A DNA stretch of 64,000 bases from Carettochelys insculpta (lineage: Eukaryota > Chordata > Testudines > Carettochelyidae), in the NCBI RefSeq assembly GCF_033958435.1, contig NC_134146.1:26186501-26250500 (forward strand). Reading direction: 5' to 3'. Position numbers and translations under genes: made by a program. Below the pieces are notes generated by a model. It searched no databases and was not told the DNA's origin. It saw nothing but the letters and a program-made list of their open reading frames with translations. This document shows, piece by piece, positions 11,334-22,660 of this stretch (position 1 is its first letter; the number at the start of each line of letters is the position of its first letter).

Positions 11334-13610
11334 ATTTTGGTTTTACTAATTCTGGAGGAAATTTCCTTATCAAGGGAACTATCACTTGAGATGGTGTTGC
11401 CAAAATACTTGAACTGTTCCACATTTTTTGGCTGTGTGCCTTGGAGAGAGATGGCTGGCACTGGGTTTTTGGAATGAGGTGCTGGTTGGAACAAGACCTC
11501 TGTCTTCCCAAGACTGAGGACGAGGTCAAAGAGCTGAGATGCTTCAGAAAAATCTAGCAATGATGATATGAAGATCTTCATATCTAGGAGCCTTCAAGGT
11601 GCAGTCATCTATGAAAAATGCCTTGACAGCTAAGACCAGTATTTTGTTCTTAGCACTGAGTTTTGCAGATCAAAGAGGGAGCCCAACAAGTCGGTAGCAG
11701 ATGTATATCTGCTGAATTAAGTGTCCTGTCAGGGTTGAGGATACAGGCAAGAACAAGCTGAACAGCACTGGAGCAAGTATGCAGCATTCCTTCACTCCCT
11801 TTGAGATTCAAATGCAAGAGAAAAGTCATCTCTGATGAGCACTTGCACTGTCATGTATATGGATGATGGATGATGTATATGATTCTTCTTGGGTGGCCCA
11901 GTTTATGCAGAATAACCCATAGCCCACTCTGTTGACCCGATCAAAAGCTTTGGTCAAATCAATTAAAATTGCATAGGGGTCCATGTTCTGCTATATGCAT
12001 TTTTCCTTTTTCTGGACCTGACTTATTAAAAGGATCGTGTTCAGAGTACTAGGACCTGGTCTGAAAATACACTATCCTTCTGGCAGATTCTCCTAAGATA
12101 TGTTGCAATGAGTCTGTTCAGTATGGGCCAAGATAATATTTTCTTTCTGTACTGAGGAGAGAAATGACTCTGTAGTTTCTGTGATCAGCTTTACTGGCTT
12201 TGTTTCTGAACAGTAATACAATGATAGCATCTTTGAAGTCTTGTGGCATTTCTTCTTCCTCCCAAATGCTACTCAAGATATCATGAAACAGCTCAACAGC
12301 TTTGGGACCTGCAATCTTATACAATTCTGCTGGGATACCATCCTTTTCAGATGCTTTGCCAGTTCAATTGTTTGATGGTTTTCATAGTTTCCTCAACTTA
12401 CAGAGGGAGGTCAAGGTCCTCTTTGATGGGTTTCTCAGGTAAATGATCAAGGACATGCCAATCAACTGTGGATGGTCTATTCAGTAGACTATGGAAGTGT
12501 TCAGCTCATCACTGTATGACTCCCTCTCAATCTTTGAGGAGGATTGCACCATCTGTTAACTTCAGGGGAGCTGTGCCAGATTCAGATAGTCTGTAGACTG
12601 CTTTGAGAAAGTCAAAGAACATCTTTGCTGTTTGTATTTGTGTAATGTCAAATTTCTGCAGCTTTCCTCTCCCACCACTCATCCTGCATTGTCCTCAGTT
12701 CACATTGGACCTTGCTCTCTTGATATTTAAACCTTTCTTTGTGATGGAAGTGAGTTAATTCTGCCATTCACCAAAGGCTTTCTGCTTGTCACTTAAGAGT
12801 TTGGAAATCTTTTTGCTGTTCTCATTGAACTAATCCTGGTGTAGTCTTTTCTTGGGCCTCAGCATTGATTTAGCTGTACCAATAATCATATGTTTGAACT
12901 GATTCAATTTTTCTATTGGGTTGCCAATGACTGGTGGGCATGAAAACAAGCTTGTCATCAAATGACTGCTGAAACTGCACCTGTGAGTGCTGTGCTTGGA
13001 CTTTGCTATGTTGAAATCTGTTGTATTGTGTTTGGGGCACTTACACCATGGAGATACATGAAGGTTTAGTACTGCTCTTACTGTGGTCTGTCTAGCAGTC
13101 GGCATCACACATGGCTCTGGTAATTCTGACACTGCAGATGTCGCATTGGCAGGTGACAATGCAGTAAATCATATGCCATTGTTTGGACCATAGATGCATC
13201 CATGTCATTTTACATTTTGCCTAAAGATGGTGTTAGTGATGAGCAGACATTAGTCTGCATATTTACCTAAAGAATCCATTGTTGTTCATCTTTTCCACTC
13301 CACGACATCCAATCATAGTCTCTAGCCCATGCTATGTGTACTAACTCTAGCATTCAAGTCTCCCAGCAGTATGACCTTGTCTTATGCAGGAGTTGATCAA
13401 CAATGGAGTGCATATCTGGCAAACGCATATGCAATTGTGCACTGAGAGTTTACCCTGATTTTGTCCCATATATTCTTCTGCCATAGGCAGAAGGTGACAG
13501 TGTTTAAACTGTGAAGTCCCCAAGATCACTAACCTAGGGTACCTTCTTTTAGGCCTTTTGCCAGTCAGATAGGTTTGTCTACTCAAAGAGCTGTATACGT
13601 GTGATTATTT
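11334..13610 (-). pseudogene. Decayed LINE ORF2: endonuclease remnant and reverse transcriptase
   Basis: Read on the minus strand, the segment runs from an AP-endonuclease remnant (about 13600-13000) through a linker to RT. The endonuclease part still shows the equivalents of GDxNAR and the SKxWHxIDY region, interrupted by stops. The RT part has FHDILSSIWEEEEMPQDFKDA and then NYRVISLLS at about 12300-12120. Near 11550-11340 it has LVLSLGKTEVLFQPAP and FKYFGNTISSDSSLDKEISSRISK, the conserved RT C-terminal block of APE-type non-LTR elements. Several frames are needed and stops are frequent, so it is long dead. The 3' end is missing where it meets the half-MITE. It is related in type, but not identical, to the LINE at 52.9-61.1 kb. 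Confidence 0.8.
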
Positions 13611-15073
13611 TCGTTACTGAGTCTGTTTCCAGGGTACAATTCATTATGCTTAAGAGAGAGAGCGGTTTACTCATGAAATATTTCCTTACTATGTCCCTGA
13701 AAGATTTTTTTCTCATTCCCTGGACAGTAATGCTGCTGCTTTCATAATCAAACTATGGAAATTAATACTGCGAGCATTGATGTGCACATTTGTAAAGTCT
13801 GAAGATGTTGCTGTGGCAACATACTGACATGGCTATTGCTCACAGAACTTAGTTCCTAAGAACAGATATTTACTGTGTTTTCATTTTAAAAGCTTCGTGG
13901 TGGCCTGTATGGTCTAAGAGGATTTGATGGGCTCCAGAAACACTAAAAGGGTCCAATCTACTATCCACTAAAGTCAATGGCAATATTCTTTTTTACTTCA
14001 ATAGGATCAGGCCCATGATTTTATGGGAGACGATCAGGCTTGTCTTTGAATGTATCAGTGAGAAGTCCCAAAGGCCACCTGTGCAAGCAACAGTTTACTC
14101 CTTGGCAAGGAGTAGCAGGTCTGACATAACAGTGCATGTTTAATGTACGGTGTATGTATTCACACAGGATCCTTACCAAGGATCCTGTGTGAATACTAGA
14201 TTTGTATTCTGGATTTGCTCACTATGCATCAAACATGATCCATACATGCACATGAGAATATACTGGCCTTGCCCAGTTATTCTGTTAGATGTTTTAGTAG
14301 AGAGAGAGTGAGCACAGAAATGGAAGAACACATAGTCAACGTTCTTGCACTGAATCTTACATCTGAAGGATAGGAGGTGAAAAACATCATGTCCAAGATC
14401 TTATCAACAAATGGGTCATGCTGTCCCTTCTGTAAGAGTTACGCAAATAGAGGACTAGATCTCCAGGCCTGAACCGGCAACATTTAAGTCAATAGGAGCT
14501 TTGCAACTGGTTCCAAAGGGTACAGACTCAGACCCTCCATGTGGTTTTGTATGTATTCTACCCACACATAATTCCTTTAGTGGAAATGGAGGGAGGAAAC
14601 AGGGCTTGTTCTTTCCTCTGCTCTTAGAAATAATGGGGGCATCTGTCCCTGTCAAAAGTCAGCAGGTCCCCAAGATGAGCAGAGGTGCTCTGCTTCCACA
14701 CAGGCTCCCTGCTCCCTGTCACCTTCATCTAGACTCTTCAGAGACATGCAGACAACACTCTATGCTTGATGCCTCTGGAAGTCTTGGACCAGACGTTTAA
14801 GGGAGAAAAGTTAATGATGATTCTGGCAGCATTGATTTGTCCATGTCTTTTTAAGAATTTTCCTAAGCCTGTGTGAGCACACATGTATACAGATGCACAT
14901 GGATCTGTCTCCTTCTCGTTAGCACTTTACTTCTTTTCTGCATGATACCTCTTGTCACCTATCTAATTTCAGAGGGGAGGACACTGCTGAGGAAGAGTGC
15001 TGTGAACTGTCCTTAAAGTTCATCTGTAATCTCCAAGTGAACTGCTTACATGGGGTGCACTAGTATGGCTCAC
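13611..15073. other. No gene recognised
   Basis: Possible 5' tail of the decayed LINE up to about 13830, then anonymous DNA. Contains a perfect 19-bp hairpin at 14156-14196, listed separately. No exon-like feature. Confidence 0.4.
14156..14196. repeat. Perfect hairpin, 19-bp arms, 3-bp loop
   Basis: The arm GTATTCACACAGGATCCTT (14156-14174) and its exact reverse complement (14178-14196) are separated by ACC. No flanking element was recognised. Confidence 0.85.
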
Positions 15074-15076
15074 ATG

Positions 15077-15787
15077 AGCCGCGTCTACACGTGCACGCTA
15101 CTTCGAAGTAGCGGTGCCAACTTCGAAATAGCACCCGTCACAGCTACATGTGTTGGGCGCTATTTCGACGTTGAAATCGACGTTAGGCGGCAAGACGTTG
15201 AAGTCGCTAACCCCATGAGGGGGTGGCAATAGCGCCCTACTTCGAAGTTGAACGTCGAAGTAGGGCACATGTAGACGATCCGCGTCCCGCAACATCGAAA
15301 TAGTGGGGTCCGCCATGGCGGCCATCAGCTGAGGGGTTGAGAGACGCTCTCTCTCCAGCCCCTGCGGGGCTCTATGGTCACCGTGTGCAGCAGCCCTTAG
15401 CCCAGGGCTTCTGGCTGCTGCTGCTGCAGCTGGGGATCCATGCTGCATGCACAGGGTCTGCAACCAGTTGTCGGCTCTGTGGATCTTGTGGTGTTTAGTG
15501 CAACTGTGTCTGGGAGGGGCCCTTTAAGGGAGCGGCTTGTTGTTGAGTCCGCCCTGTGATCCTGTCTGCAGCTGTTCCTGGCACCCTTATTTCGATGTGT
15601 GCTACTTTGGCGTGTAGACATTCCCTCGCAGCGCCTATTTCGATGTGGTGCTGCCCAACGTCGAAGTTGAACGTCGACGTTGCCAGCCCTGGAGGACGTG
15701 TAGACATTATTCATCAAAATAGACCATTTCGATGTCGCTACATCGAAATAAGCTATTTCGATGTAGCGTGCACATGTAGACATAGCC
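15077..15787 (-). mobile_element. Harbinger-derived MITE, copy 2 (711 bp)
   Basis: Both ends are those of the 54831-59412 Harbinger element, reverse orientation, flanked by a perfect ATG/ATG triplet duplication (15074-15076, 15788-15790). The left part corresponds to the Myb-gene end: the palindrome CTACTTCGAAGTAG, the TTAGGCGGCAAGACG stretch and the CAGCTGAGGGG block. An ATG at 15374 begins a nine-codon stub ending in TAG at 15400, equivalent to the Myb-like gene start. The right part corresponds to the transposase end and keeps its start as a minus-strand ATG (15439-15441) opening MDPQLQQQQPEALG then stop. All coding sequence between the two starts is gone. Confidence 0.93.
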
Positions 15788-15790
15788 ATG

Positions 15791-17440
15791 AATATATGTT
15801 TTTCTCCTTACACTTGTTTGATAAGTATATGATCACATTGATATATGATCTAATTTCTGGCTACTGTAGATCTCTCTCTCTCATAATTTACTTGGTACAG
15901 GATATAATCATTGTGTTATGTGTAATTTTTGACCTTGCTTTTCCTGGTTTGATTGCTTTTCATGGGCACTTGAGGCTAAGCTGATCCATCTGCCTACTTT
16001 TATCTATCTCCTTGCTCTTATTTCACAGAATAGTAAGTATGTTATCCCAGAGATAGCGGGCTGATCAACAGCAATCTGTTAATTGCTTTCTTCTTTACTA
16101 AAAACCTTGCTCATATTTACAGGATGGGCCTGATTCTCCACTCTGTCTGCACTTACAGGAAGACGGACACCCAGGCAGGCAATGTTCCTGGGTTTGATTT
16201 AGCAAGGCTAGAGGCACTATGTTGAACTGTCTTGGTGCTGCCGTCGACCCCAGTACTCCTGGCAGTCGTGAGGAGTAAGGAAAGTCAACATGAGAGTTTC
16301 TCTCAATGACATGATGTGTGGATGGTGGAAAAAATAGATTTTAGACAGGTCAGCTCCAGCTACACAGTTCTTACAGCTGGATTTGCATCTTTAAAATCAA
16401 TTTTTCCTTCTACTGTCAACCTGCCCTTAGACCAGAGTGATTTCACTGATTGAAGTAAAGCTGTGGAGAATCAGCTCCATGTTTCCAGATAACTTTCATA
16501 CTCTTTCTTATGGCTAGACATCACTTGGGCAACCTAAGGAAGAGCTAGTGAAAGAGCAATCAGGTACTTAGGAATGTGGGTGCAAGAGACACAAAAATCA
16601 ATCATTCTTCAGGCTCTGGTGCCATAATTTTCCTTTTTTATGCATGATGTGACCAAGAATGCTCTTTCTGCAGGGGCTGTATGTATCAGTCTAGCCCTAA
16701 GCTTTGTTTTTTATCCCCATACTTTGCTAGTACATTCATGTGTTAGCCATGTCACCTCTGATGGGGTCTGACCATCTAGTGGCTACCTAGGTGATAGGAC
16801 TCAGGATCGAGTCATAGATCATTTGTTACTATGATAGCATTTTGGGTATGGATTCTCAACCTGGAGGTCATGAGTATTAAAAAAGATGAACAGCTGAGAA
16901 GAAGGTAGTATAAATACATATACACTTCACTAATACCCATAAGAATGATCTTTCTCTAGGTTTTCTGAGCCTTGCTCAGCTGTTGGAAATTCTTATAAGC
17001 ACAGAAGCCACTTTCTATATAGGATTACATCTATGGACACAGAACAGTTAATTTTCACTTGTTCAAAGTGTTTAATTCCTTCAGTGTTTGCTCATACTCA
17101 TTACAGGCTGAACGCTGGAGTACTTGCACAGTCCTTAATTCAAAAAGGATCAAAGCTCTCATCCCACAACTGGACCCAAGTGGAGAAGAACCCTGTGTCT
17201 GACCAGAACCAGTTGTAGGATTGGATCCCACATCCAGAAAACTGAACAATGTACTGTGACATCCTGTTCCTTGGATAAGTGCCTCATCTGTATACAACTG
17301 TGATTGCATATAAAGGATGCCATGTGACCTATTAGGTAAAAGTGATGATCTGCCAAAAGTCATATTTCTGTCTAAATATGTATATGTAATTAATTCATAT
17401 GAAGTTAGCAGAATGTATTGTATGGTTGTCACTGAAACAT
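15791..17440. other. No gene; weak repeat relics
   Basis: A GCCTGATTCTCCAC motif near 16130 and GTGGAGAATCAGCTC near 16462 form a loose inverted pair around a stretch that includes AATAGATTTTAGACAGG. This is perhaps a MITE relic. Boundaries cannot be defined. The rest is anonymous. Confidence 0.35.
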
Positions 17441-17443
17441 GCT

Positions 17444-17843
17444 GGCTACGTCTACACTACATAGATCTTTCAAAAGATGTCTTCTGAAAGAACTTCTTTC
17501 AAAAGAGTGCATCCAAACACAAAAAAAGTGGATCAAAAGAGTGATCTGCTCTTTCAAAAGAGAGCACCCACACAGCCCTTGATCTTTTGAAAGAATGGAC
17601 CAGGGACTGAAAAATTAGGTGCCATGAGGACTGCTCTTTCGAAAGAAGGGCCCTGTGGAGCTTTTTGAAAGAAAGCATTCTTCCTGAAATGGGAAAAGAA
17701 GAGTGATTTCAAAAGGAATGCTGCATTCTTTTGATTTACTTTCAAAAGAACAATTTTATGTGTAGATGCTCCATGGGATCGTTAAAAAGAGCTCTCTTCT
17801 TTCAAAGAATCTTTTGAAAGAATTTGCTAGTGTAGATGCAGCT
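17444..17843. mobile_element. MITE with TTTCAAAAGA arms (400 bp)
   Basis: Termini GGCTACGTCTACACTAC and CTAGTGTAGATGCAGCT form an inverted repeat. They are flanked by identical GCT triplets (17441-17443, 17844-17846). The interior is built from repeated TCTTTCAAAAGA and CTTTTGAAAG motifs in both orientations, giving extensive foldback. The terminal sequence and 3-bp duplication match the Harbinger-type elements here, although the interior differs. No coding capacity. Confidence 0.85.
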
Positions 17844-17879
17844 GCTGTGAGTTTGGGAGGCGTCCACATACTAACTCTC

Positions 17880-18560
17880 CAGAGATAACAACAAGGGATT
17901 TAACAACAATTGGGTGGGTGCTAGACAAACATCAACAGCCATTGTCTAACAAGGGAGAAACAATACAACTCTGCTGCCGCATGAGGCCACACCAAAGGAA
18001 TTGCTCAACTTGCCTGAATATTCAGCAATGCCCACCAGAGATGCTTGGACTTGTATTCTCCAAGCACAAAGACAAAGGGTATAAAAAACACAGAGGCCCA
18101 TGTTTGGCCTTTTCGCTGCCTCCACCGATGCTGCAAACAAAAAAGACGTTGCGAAGAAGATTGGAGATTCCTGCAGAAGAGATTGGCCCAGGTTTCAGAG
18201 ACAAATCTGTATTTTAAGCACTACAGTATCCAGTGGGGTGAGGGAAAACTGCTTTATCTAGTTGTTGCCCAGTCTAATAGGGTTGAGAGTTTAGTCTGCA
18301 TGTTTATATACGTGTGTGTGTATGTATATATACACACACATATATATGTAACTACTCTCACTCTCACCTAATATCACTTAAAATCTATCTTTTATGGTTA
18401 ATAAACCCATTAAGTTGTTTATATTTTCCAGTGTGTTTGCTTGAAGTGTTTCAAAAGGGTGCTTGCTCAGGTTTGCAAAAGCTGGTGTTTATCCACCTTC
18501 TATTCATGAAGTGGTGAACCAAATAATAAATTAGATGGCATATTCCTGAGATGCAGTGTT
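17880..18560 (+). repeat. LTR-like block with TATA and polyA signals
   Basis: Contains GGTATAAAAAACACAG near 18079, followed about 320 bp later by ATGGTTAATAAACCC, an AATAAA signal. The block also has a coherent non-coding composition. A TG-microsatellite and TATATA run is embedded at 18314-18348. The arrangement resembles retroviral-type LTRs common in turtles, but I cannot show TG..CA ends or a target duplication, so this is tentative. Boundaries are approximate. Confidence 0.3.
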
Positions 18561-18867
18561 GGGAGCTTGTGGGATCTGCTTTATGCCTCTCTTTGTGATT
18601 CATGAGTAGCTCTGGGAACATTCATACAATCTCGCTATGTGGGGGGGCTCCACATATAGTTGTGCTGAGAAACACCAGCACGTGGAGGCGTTTGCTGCTG
18701 GTCACTGACAAGGCATTGTGAGAGACAGCCTAAACAGGGGAGAGTTCACACACTTATCCACAGAACACATTTAATACTTCAGCTGGAAAAAACAACATTA
18801 GTCAAAGCACCCTCTTCACTACTGTTCTCTAGGAGTAGAGAGGTTACTTTACCTTTATCTTTGGCAG

Positions 18868-19380
18868 CAGTGCAACTGCTTCTGCAATATTGTATCTAAT
18901 TCTGGTGCCCACAATTCAAGAAGGATGTTGATAACTGGAAACAGAAGAACCACAAGAGTTAATGGAGGATTAGAAAATGTCTTGTAGTGACTGAGCTCTT
19001 TGAATTTATCTAATGGTATTAACAAAGAGAAGGAGTAACTTGATTACAATATGTAAGCAGCGACCTGGGGGACAAATATTTAACAATGTGCTCCTCAACC
19101 TGGCAAAGAAAGGCATAAAGTGACCCATGGTCTGGAAGTGGTAGTTAGACACATTCAGATTGGAAATAAGGCATGAATCATTTATGGCTAAAGTAATTAA
19201 CAATTTATCAAGGGTCATGGTGGATTATCCACCACTGATAGCTTTTTAAATCAAGACTGGATGTTTTTCTAAAAGATTTGTCCTAGGAATCATTTGGGTG
19301 AAGTTCTCTGGCTTCTGTTATACAGAAAATCAGACTAGATGACCACAATGGTCCCTGCCTACCTTGGAAACTACTCTGCT
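18868..19380 (+). mobile_element. CR1 LINE 3' end (RT tail and 3' UTR)
   Basis: Matches the CR1 3' region in order: CCACAATTCAAGAAGGATG, GTATTAACAAAGAGAAGGAG, CTTGATTACAATATGTAAGC, AAGACTGGATGTTTTTCTAA, and finally CAGACTAGATGACCACAATG followed by GTCCCTGCC. It covers roughly the last 500 bp of the element including the end of ORF2, frame-broken. The 5' truncation is typical of CR1 copies. No octamer-type 3' tail is clear. Confidence 0.85.
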
Positions 19381-19894
19381 TTCAACATTTGTTCTTAGAA
19401 ATAGAAGATCATTTCTACAAATGTATCAAAATAGTCTCCTTTTGAGTTTCCATGTTTAACCATTATAATGGTAACAGAGCTACCCAAGCACTTGTCTGTA
19501 CATTTCTAGAGAGCCAGCACTTCTTGGGTGTCTGAAGGCACTAGTATTGTGAAATAATTGTTTAGCCATTCACTGCCTTGACCTCTGATTGCTTAATTAT
19601 TGAACACTGGAAGAGAAATGGGTTGAGTTACCTTATTCATTAGCAAATATAACCATATACCCAGTATTTCACGTAAAATGTATAATACTATTCACTTTCA
19701 TGATTGCATGCAACCAAGCTTCTTTAAAAAATGCAACCAATATAAAAATGATTTAATGTGCTAATGGTTATATAGCACCGCATTATAGTCCCAACTGAGG
19801 AGGTTACTTAAATATAGGCTATCTTTAAGCACATGACACTTCACAATGAAGTCAATGGGACTAGGTTATCCACATATTTAAAGTGAGGGGAGTG
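19381..19894. other. No gene recognised
   Basis: Anonymous AT-rich DNA between CR1 and the small hAT element. Confidence 0.4.
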
Positions 19895-19902
19895 CCTCAG
19901 AA

Positions 19903-20230
19903 CAGGGGTGAGCAAACTTTTTATGGCAGGCCCCACTTTTCACCCCTGCAATTTGCAGGGCCCCCCACAACCTGTCTAATCTAATCCAAACCGAAGGAAA
20001 TGTTGGTTATGTTCATACGAAGAAAAATACCCTTTCAGCACATGTAATAATATAAGTACATAGAATGTACAAACTTTATTAATGGGTAGATAAATGCGAA
20101 CACATGTACATAAAAACAGTAACATATTTCAACATTTTTAATGAGATGGCTGAGCCTGAGACCCAGCAGTCTATTGTGCTGCACCTCCCTTTTGAGATTT
20201 ATGCCTGGCCCCCCACTTTGTGCATCCCTG
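19903..20230. mobile_element. Small non-autonomous hAT-like element (328 bp)
   Basis: Left end CAGGGGTGAGCAAACTTTTT and right end (complement) CAGGGATGCACAAAGTGGGG form a hAT-style inverted repeat beginning CAGGG. The flanking octamers CCTCAGAA (19895-19902) and CCTTAGAG (20231-20238) agree at 6 of 8 bases. No coding capacity. Confidence 0.75.
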
Positions 20231-20238
20231 CCTTAGAG

Positions 20239-22089
20239 CCTTGCTGAACAGAGGCCTATAAGGATGTCATTTTACAAAGCAAGTATTAGAGCAGACAGTG
20301 AATTCTTCCTTCCATGGCCTGCCCATCCCCTCCCCATCACTCCAAGGCTCCATCCCTTGGCTAAGCCAGGAACCAGAGTCTGGCCAGGGAGCATGGGCCT
20401 CTCTACTTGCTCAAGGGGAAGGGCTGAGAGCAGCCTTCAGCCTGTGCCCCCATCCCTGGACAAGTGGAGCGTCCATAGCTCTCCACAGCTGCTTGAGTGG
20501 CTCTTACCTTGACCCAGCTCTGGCTTCCAGCTTGTCTTCTTATGTTGGTGCTTAAAGTTACTTATGTAAACCTACAAGCAGGCATCTACATAAGTAGTCA
20601 GATTTTCAGAGGAACTGAAATTCAGTGGGATTTTTGGCTACTACCATCTCTGGAAGATGAGGCCATTCTTAGGTGCCTGGCTTTGGTTAAATATTCTCAC
20701 CCATGGGCATGTTCCTTGTAAGATGTGGGCTTGTGCAACCGCTCAGAAGAGATTCAGATGTCACCCAGCTGATTATCAGAGTGTGCACATCCAGGTTTGT
20801 GTTTGATGTTTCTCCTGGTAGTGCACACAGGTCAACCAGTGCAGGGAATGCAGGGGGGCATGGGCCATGTGCCCCTGCCCTGACTCCTCCCCATAATTCA
20901 CTGAAACTAGACAAAGCCTCTTCAGATTGGGCAAGGGACTTGAGTCTTTGTGTTGCCACAAAAATAGAACTGTTTTTTCTAAGCATGAGTAATTGGCACT
21001 GGATTCCCTCTAAACCTTGTTAAGCTAAAATATATCAGAAGGAAAAAGATCGCAAAATATTTACTACAAGGGAAGGGAAAGGTAAAATTGTTCTGGATCA
21101 GTTTTTTTGTTTCACAAGTTTTAGTGGTGGGGGAATGAGGTTAAACTGGCAAACCTATACTGATGTCCATTTATAGCCACCAGAGATACAGTACATGCAA
21201 TCGTAGCAGGTACTGACAGAGTAATTACAACACCGGATTTTGTAAGAGTCCTGGCATTAATGCACACATGAAAAGATGGAGAGAGAGCTCCATCTACTGC
21301 CATCTGCTATATATTTCAGAGTTTGTTTGATCAAGAACTCCTCCTAAACAGTAAGAGCCAGGATCACCAAATTCAGCATACAGCTTCCTCTTATTGTAAC
21401 ATAAAGCAACATAATGATTTGGCTCTGCCAGGAAAGGGATGCTTCTCCTAAAACCAAACAGAAAAAGAGACAGAATCACCAAAGCAAGTAGAGGCCTCAA
21501 AACTGGCATAACTGAGTGAATGTTGAGAGAGACTGAACCAAGATGTGCCAGAAAAATAGGATGAACCAGGAACAGGATTGCTCCTCAATAAACCTCACAG
21601 AAAAGAGATAAAATGGAGAAATTTGGAGTACTGCTTTGTTTTGCCGCAGCTAAAATCAATGCTTAAGGTTTAAAAACGAAAAGAAAATGTTATTGGAAAC
21701 CAAATTGATTTCCTTTTTTGTAAAACAGAGTGAATGATAAGAGTTTATAAGAATTAAGCAAAAACACGATGGAAGTACGATTTTAAAAACATTACTAAAA
21801 ACAAATGGACATTTAAACAATACCTTAACTTCATAAAAAATACACTGTATTTTTGAAAAATACTATAGTTTAAATGAAGCACGCACCTCATTTCTTTTAT
21901 TTAAATAAACCTCTTAACCGAGTTAAGGATACCAGGAAAATCTGCGAGAATAATATGAAGGCAAAAATGAACAAGATGACCGTATTCATTGCCTGTAACA
22001 AATTCACCAGTTATAAGTCATCCCAGTAAGAAGAAAAGGAATGATTAACTAACGACTAAACTCTCTCATCTACAAGTATGTAAGAATTG
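20239..22089. other. No gene recognised
   Basis: Open frames of 60-106 codons at 20264-21023 lie in a moderately GC-rich patch, without domain signatures. The rest, 21024-22089, is A/T-rich. Confidence 0.4.
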
Positions 22090-22099
22090 CTTGTTTCTG

Positions 22100-22335
22100 T
22101 AGTAGCTACACGCCCAAATAAAGGTTGGGACCCAAGTAAGCCAGACACCTTACATGCACAATAAGAGTCAGTCTCTGTCCAATAAGCTTACATTATAAAT
22201 AGGCAAGACAGATAAAAGAAAAGGGACAGGAAAATACTGTACTATTATCACCATTTTACAGCTGGGGAACTAAAATACAGAGATTAACTGACATGCTCAG
22301 GGAGTCAGTTGCAGAGCTAAAATTTAATCCAAAAT
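22100..22335 (+). mobile_element. MIR-like CORE-SINE
   Basis: The 3' half reads TATCACCATTTTACAGCTGG then GGAACTAAAATACAGAGATT and AACTGACATGCTCAGGGAGT, then CAGTTGCAGAGCT. This tracks the amniote MIR consensus (cattttacag / cacagagaggttaa / gcagagc). It is preceded by an AATAAGCTTACATTATAAAT segment often linked with it in reptiles. It is strongly diverged, hence old. Edges are approximate. Confidence 0.55.
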
Positions 22336-22561
22336 CCCTTCCCCTCATATTATTAACTAATGAGGTCTACTTTTTGCAACTTGTTTTAAATGGGGCCAAA
22401 TAGGTTCCTTAAGTGTTCTCATGCCCAAATGATGCTGGCAGATAATCTCATAGAATCGATACCACTATATCAATTTCAAATTCTGGATGCTGTGAAAATT
22501 GTTCTTAGTTTTCCAGACCTCAAGATGAGCTCTGTTTAAATTCTACAGCTTCCCTCCCACA

Positions 22562-22660
22562 TCAACAGAAAGTGATCCAATAAATGATATTACCTCACCT
22601 ACTTGTCTCTCTCGTGTCCTGGGACCAACAACACTACATCATCACATTTAGCCATACAAA
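22562..22660. repeat. Retroelement terminal relic (same family as 8826 and 30062)
   Basis: Contains GATCCAATAAATGATATTACC, TCACCTACTTGTCTCTC and CCTGGGACCAACAACACTAC, inverted relative to the motif at 30062-30220 (GATGAGGAAATATCTTTC, AGAGAGACAAGC). Class uncertain, possibly Penelope-like. Confidence 0.4.

Noticed and set aside
15098..15984. Open frames of 121-142 codons in MITE copies 2 and 3 (also 35824-36734)
   Set aside because: The same frames recur because the two copies are the same element. They run through terminal repeats and gene stubs, and do not represent a protein beyond the 9-14-codon starts described.
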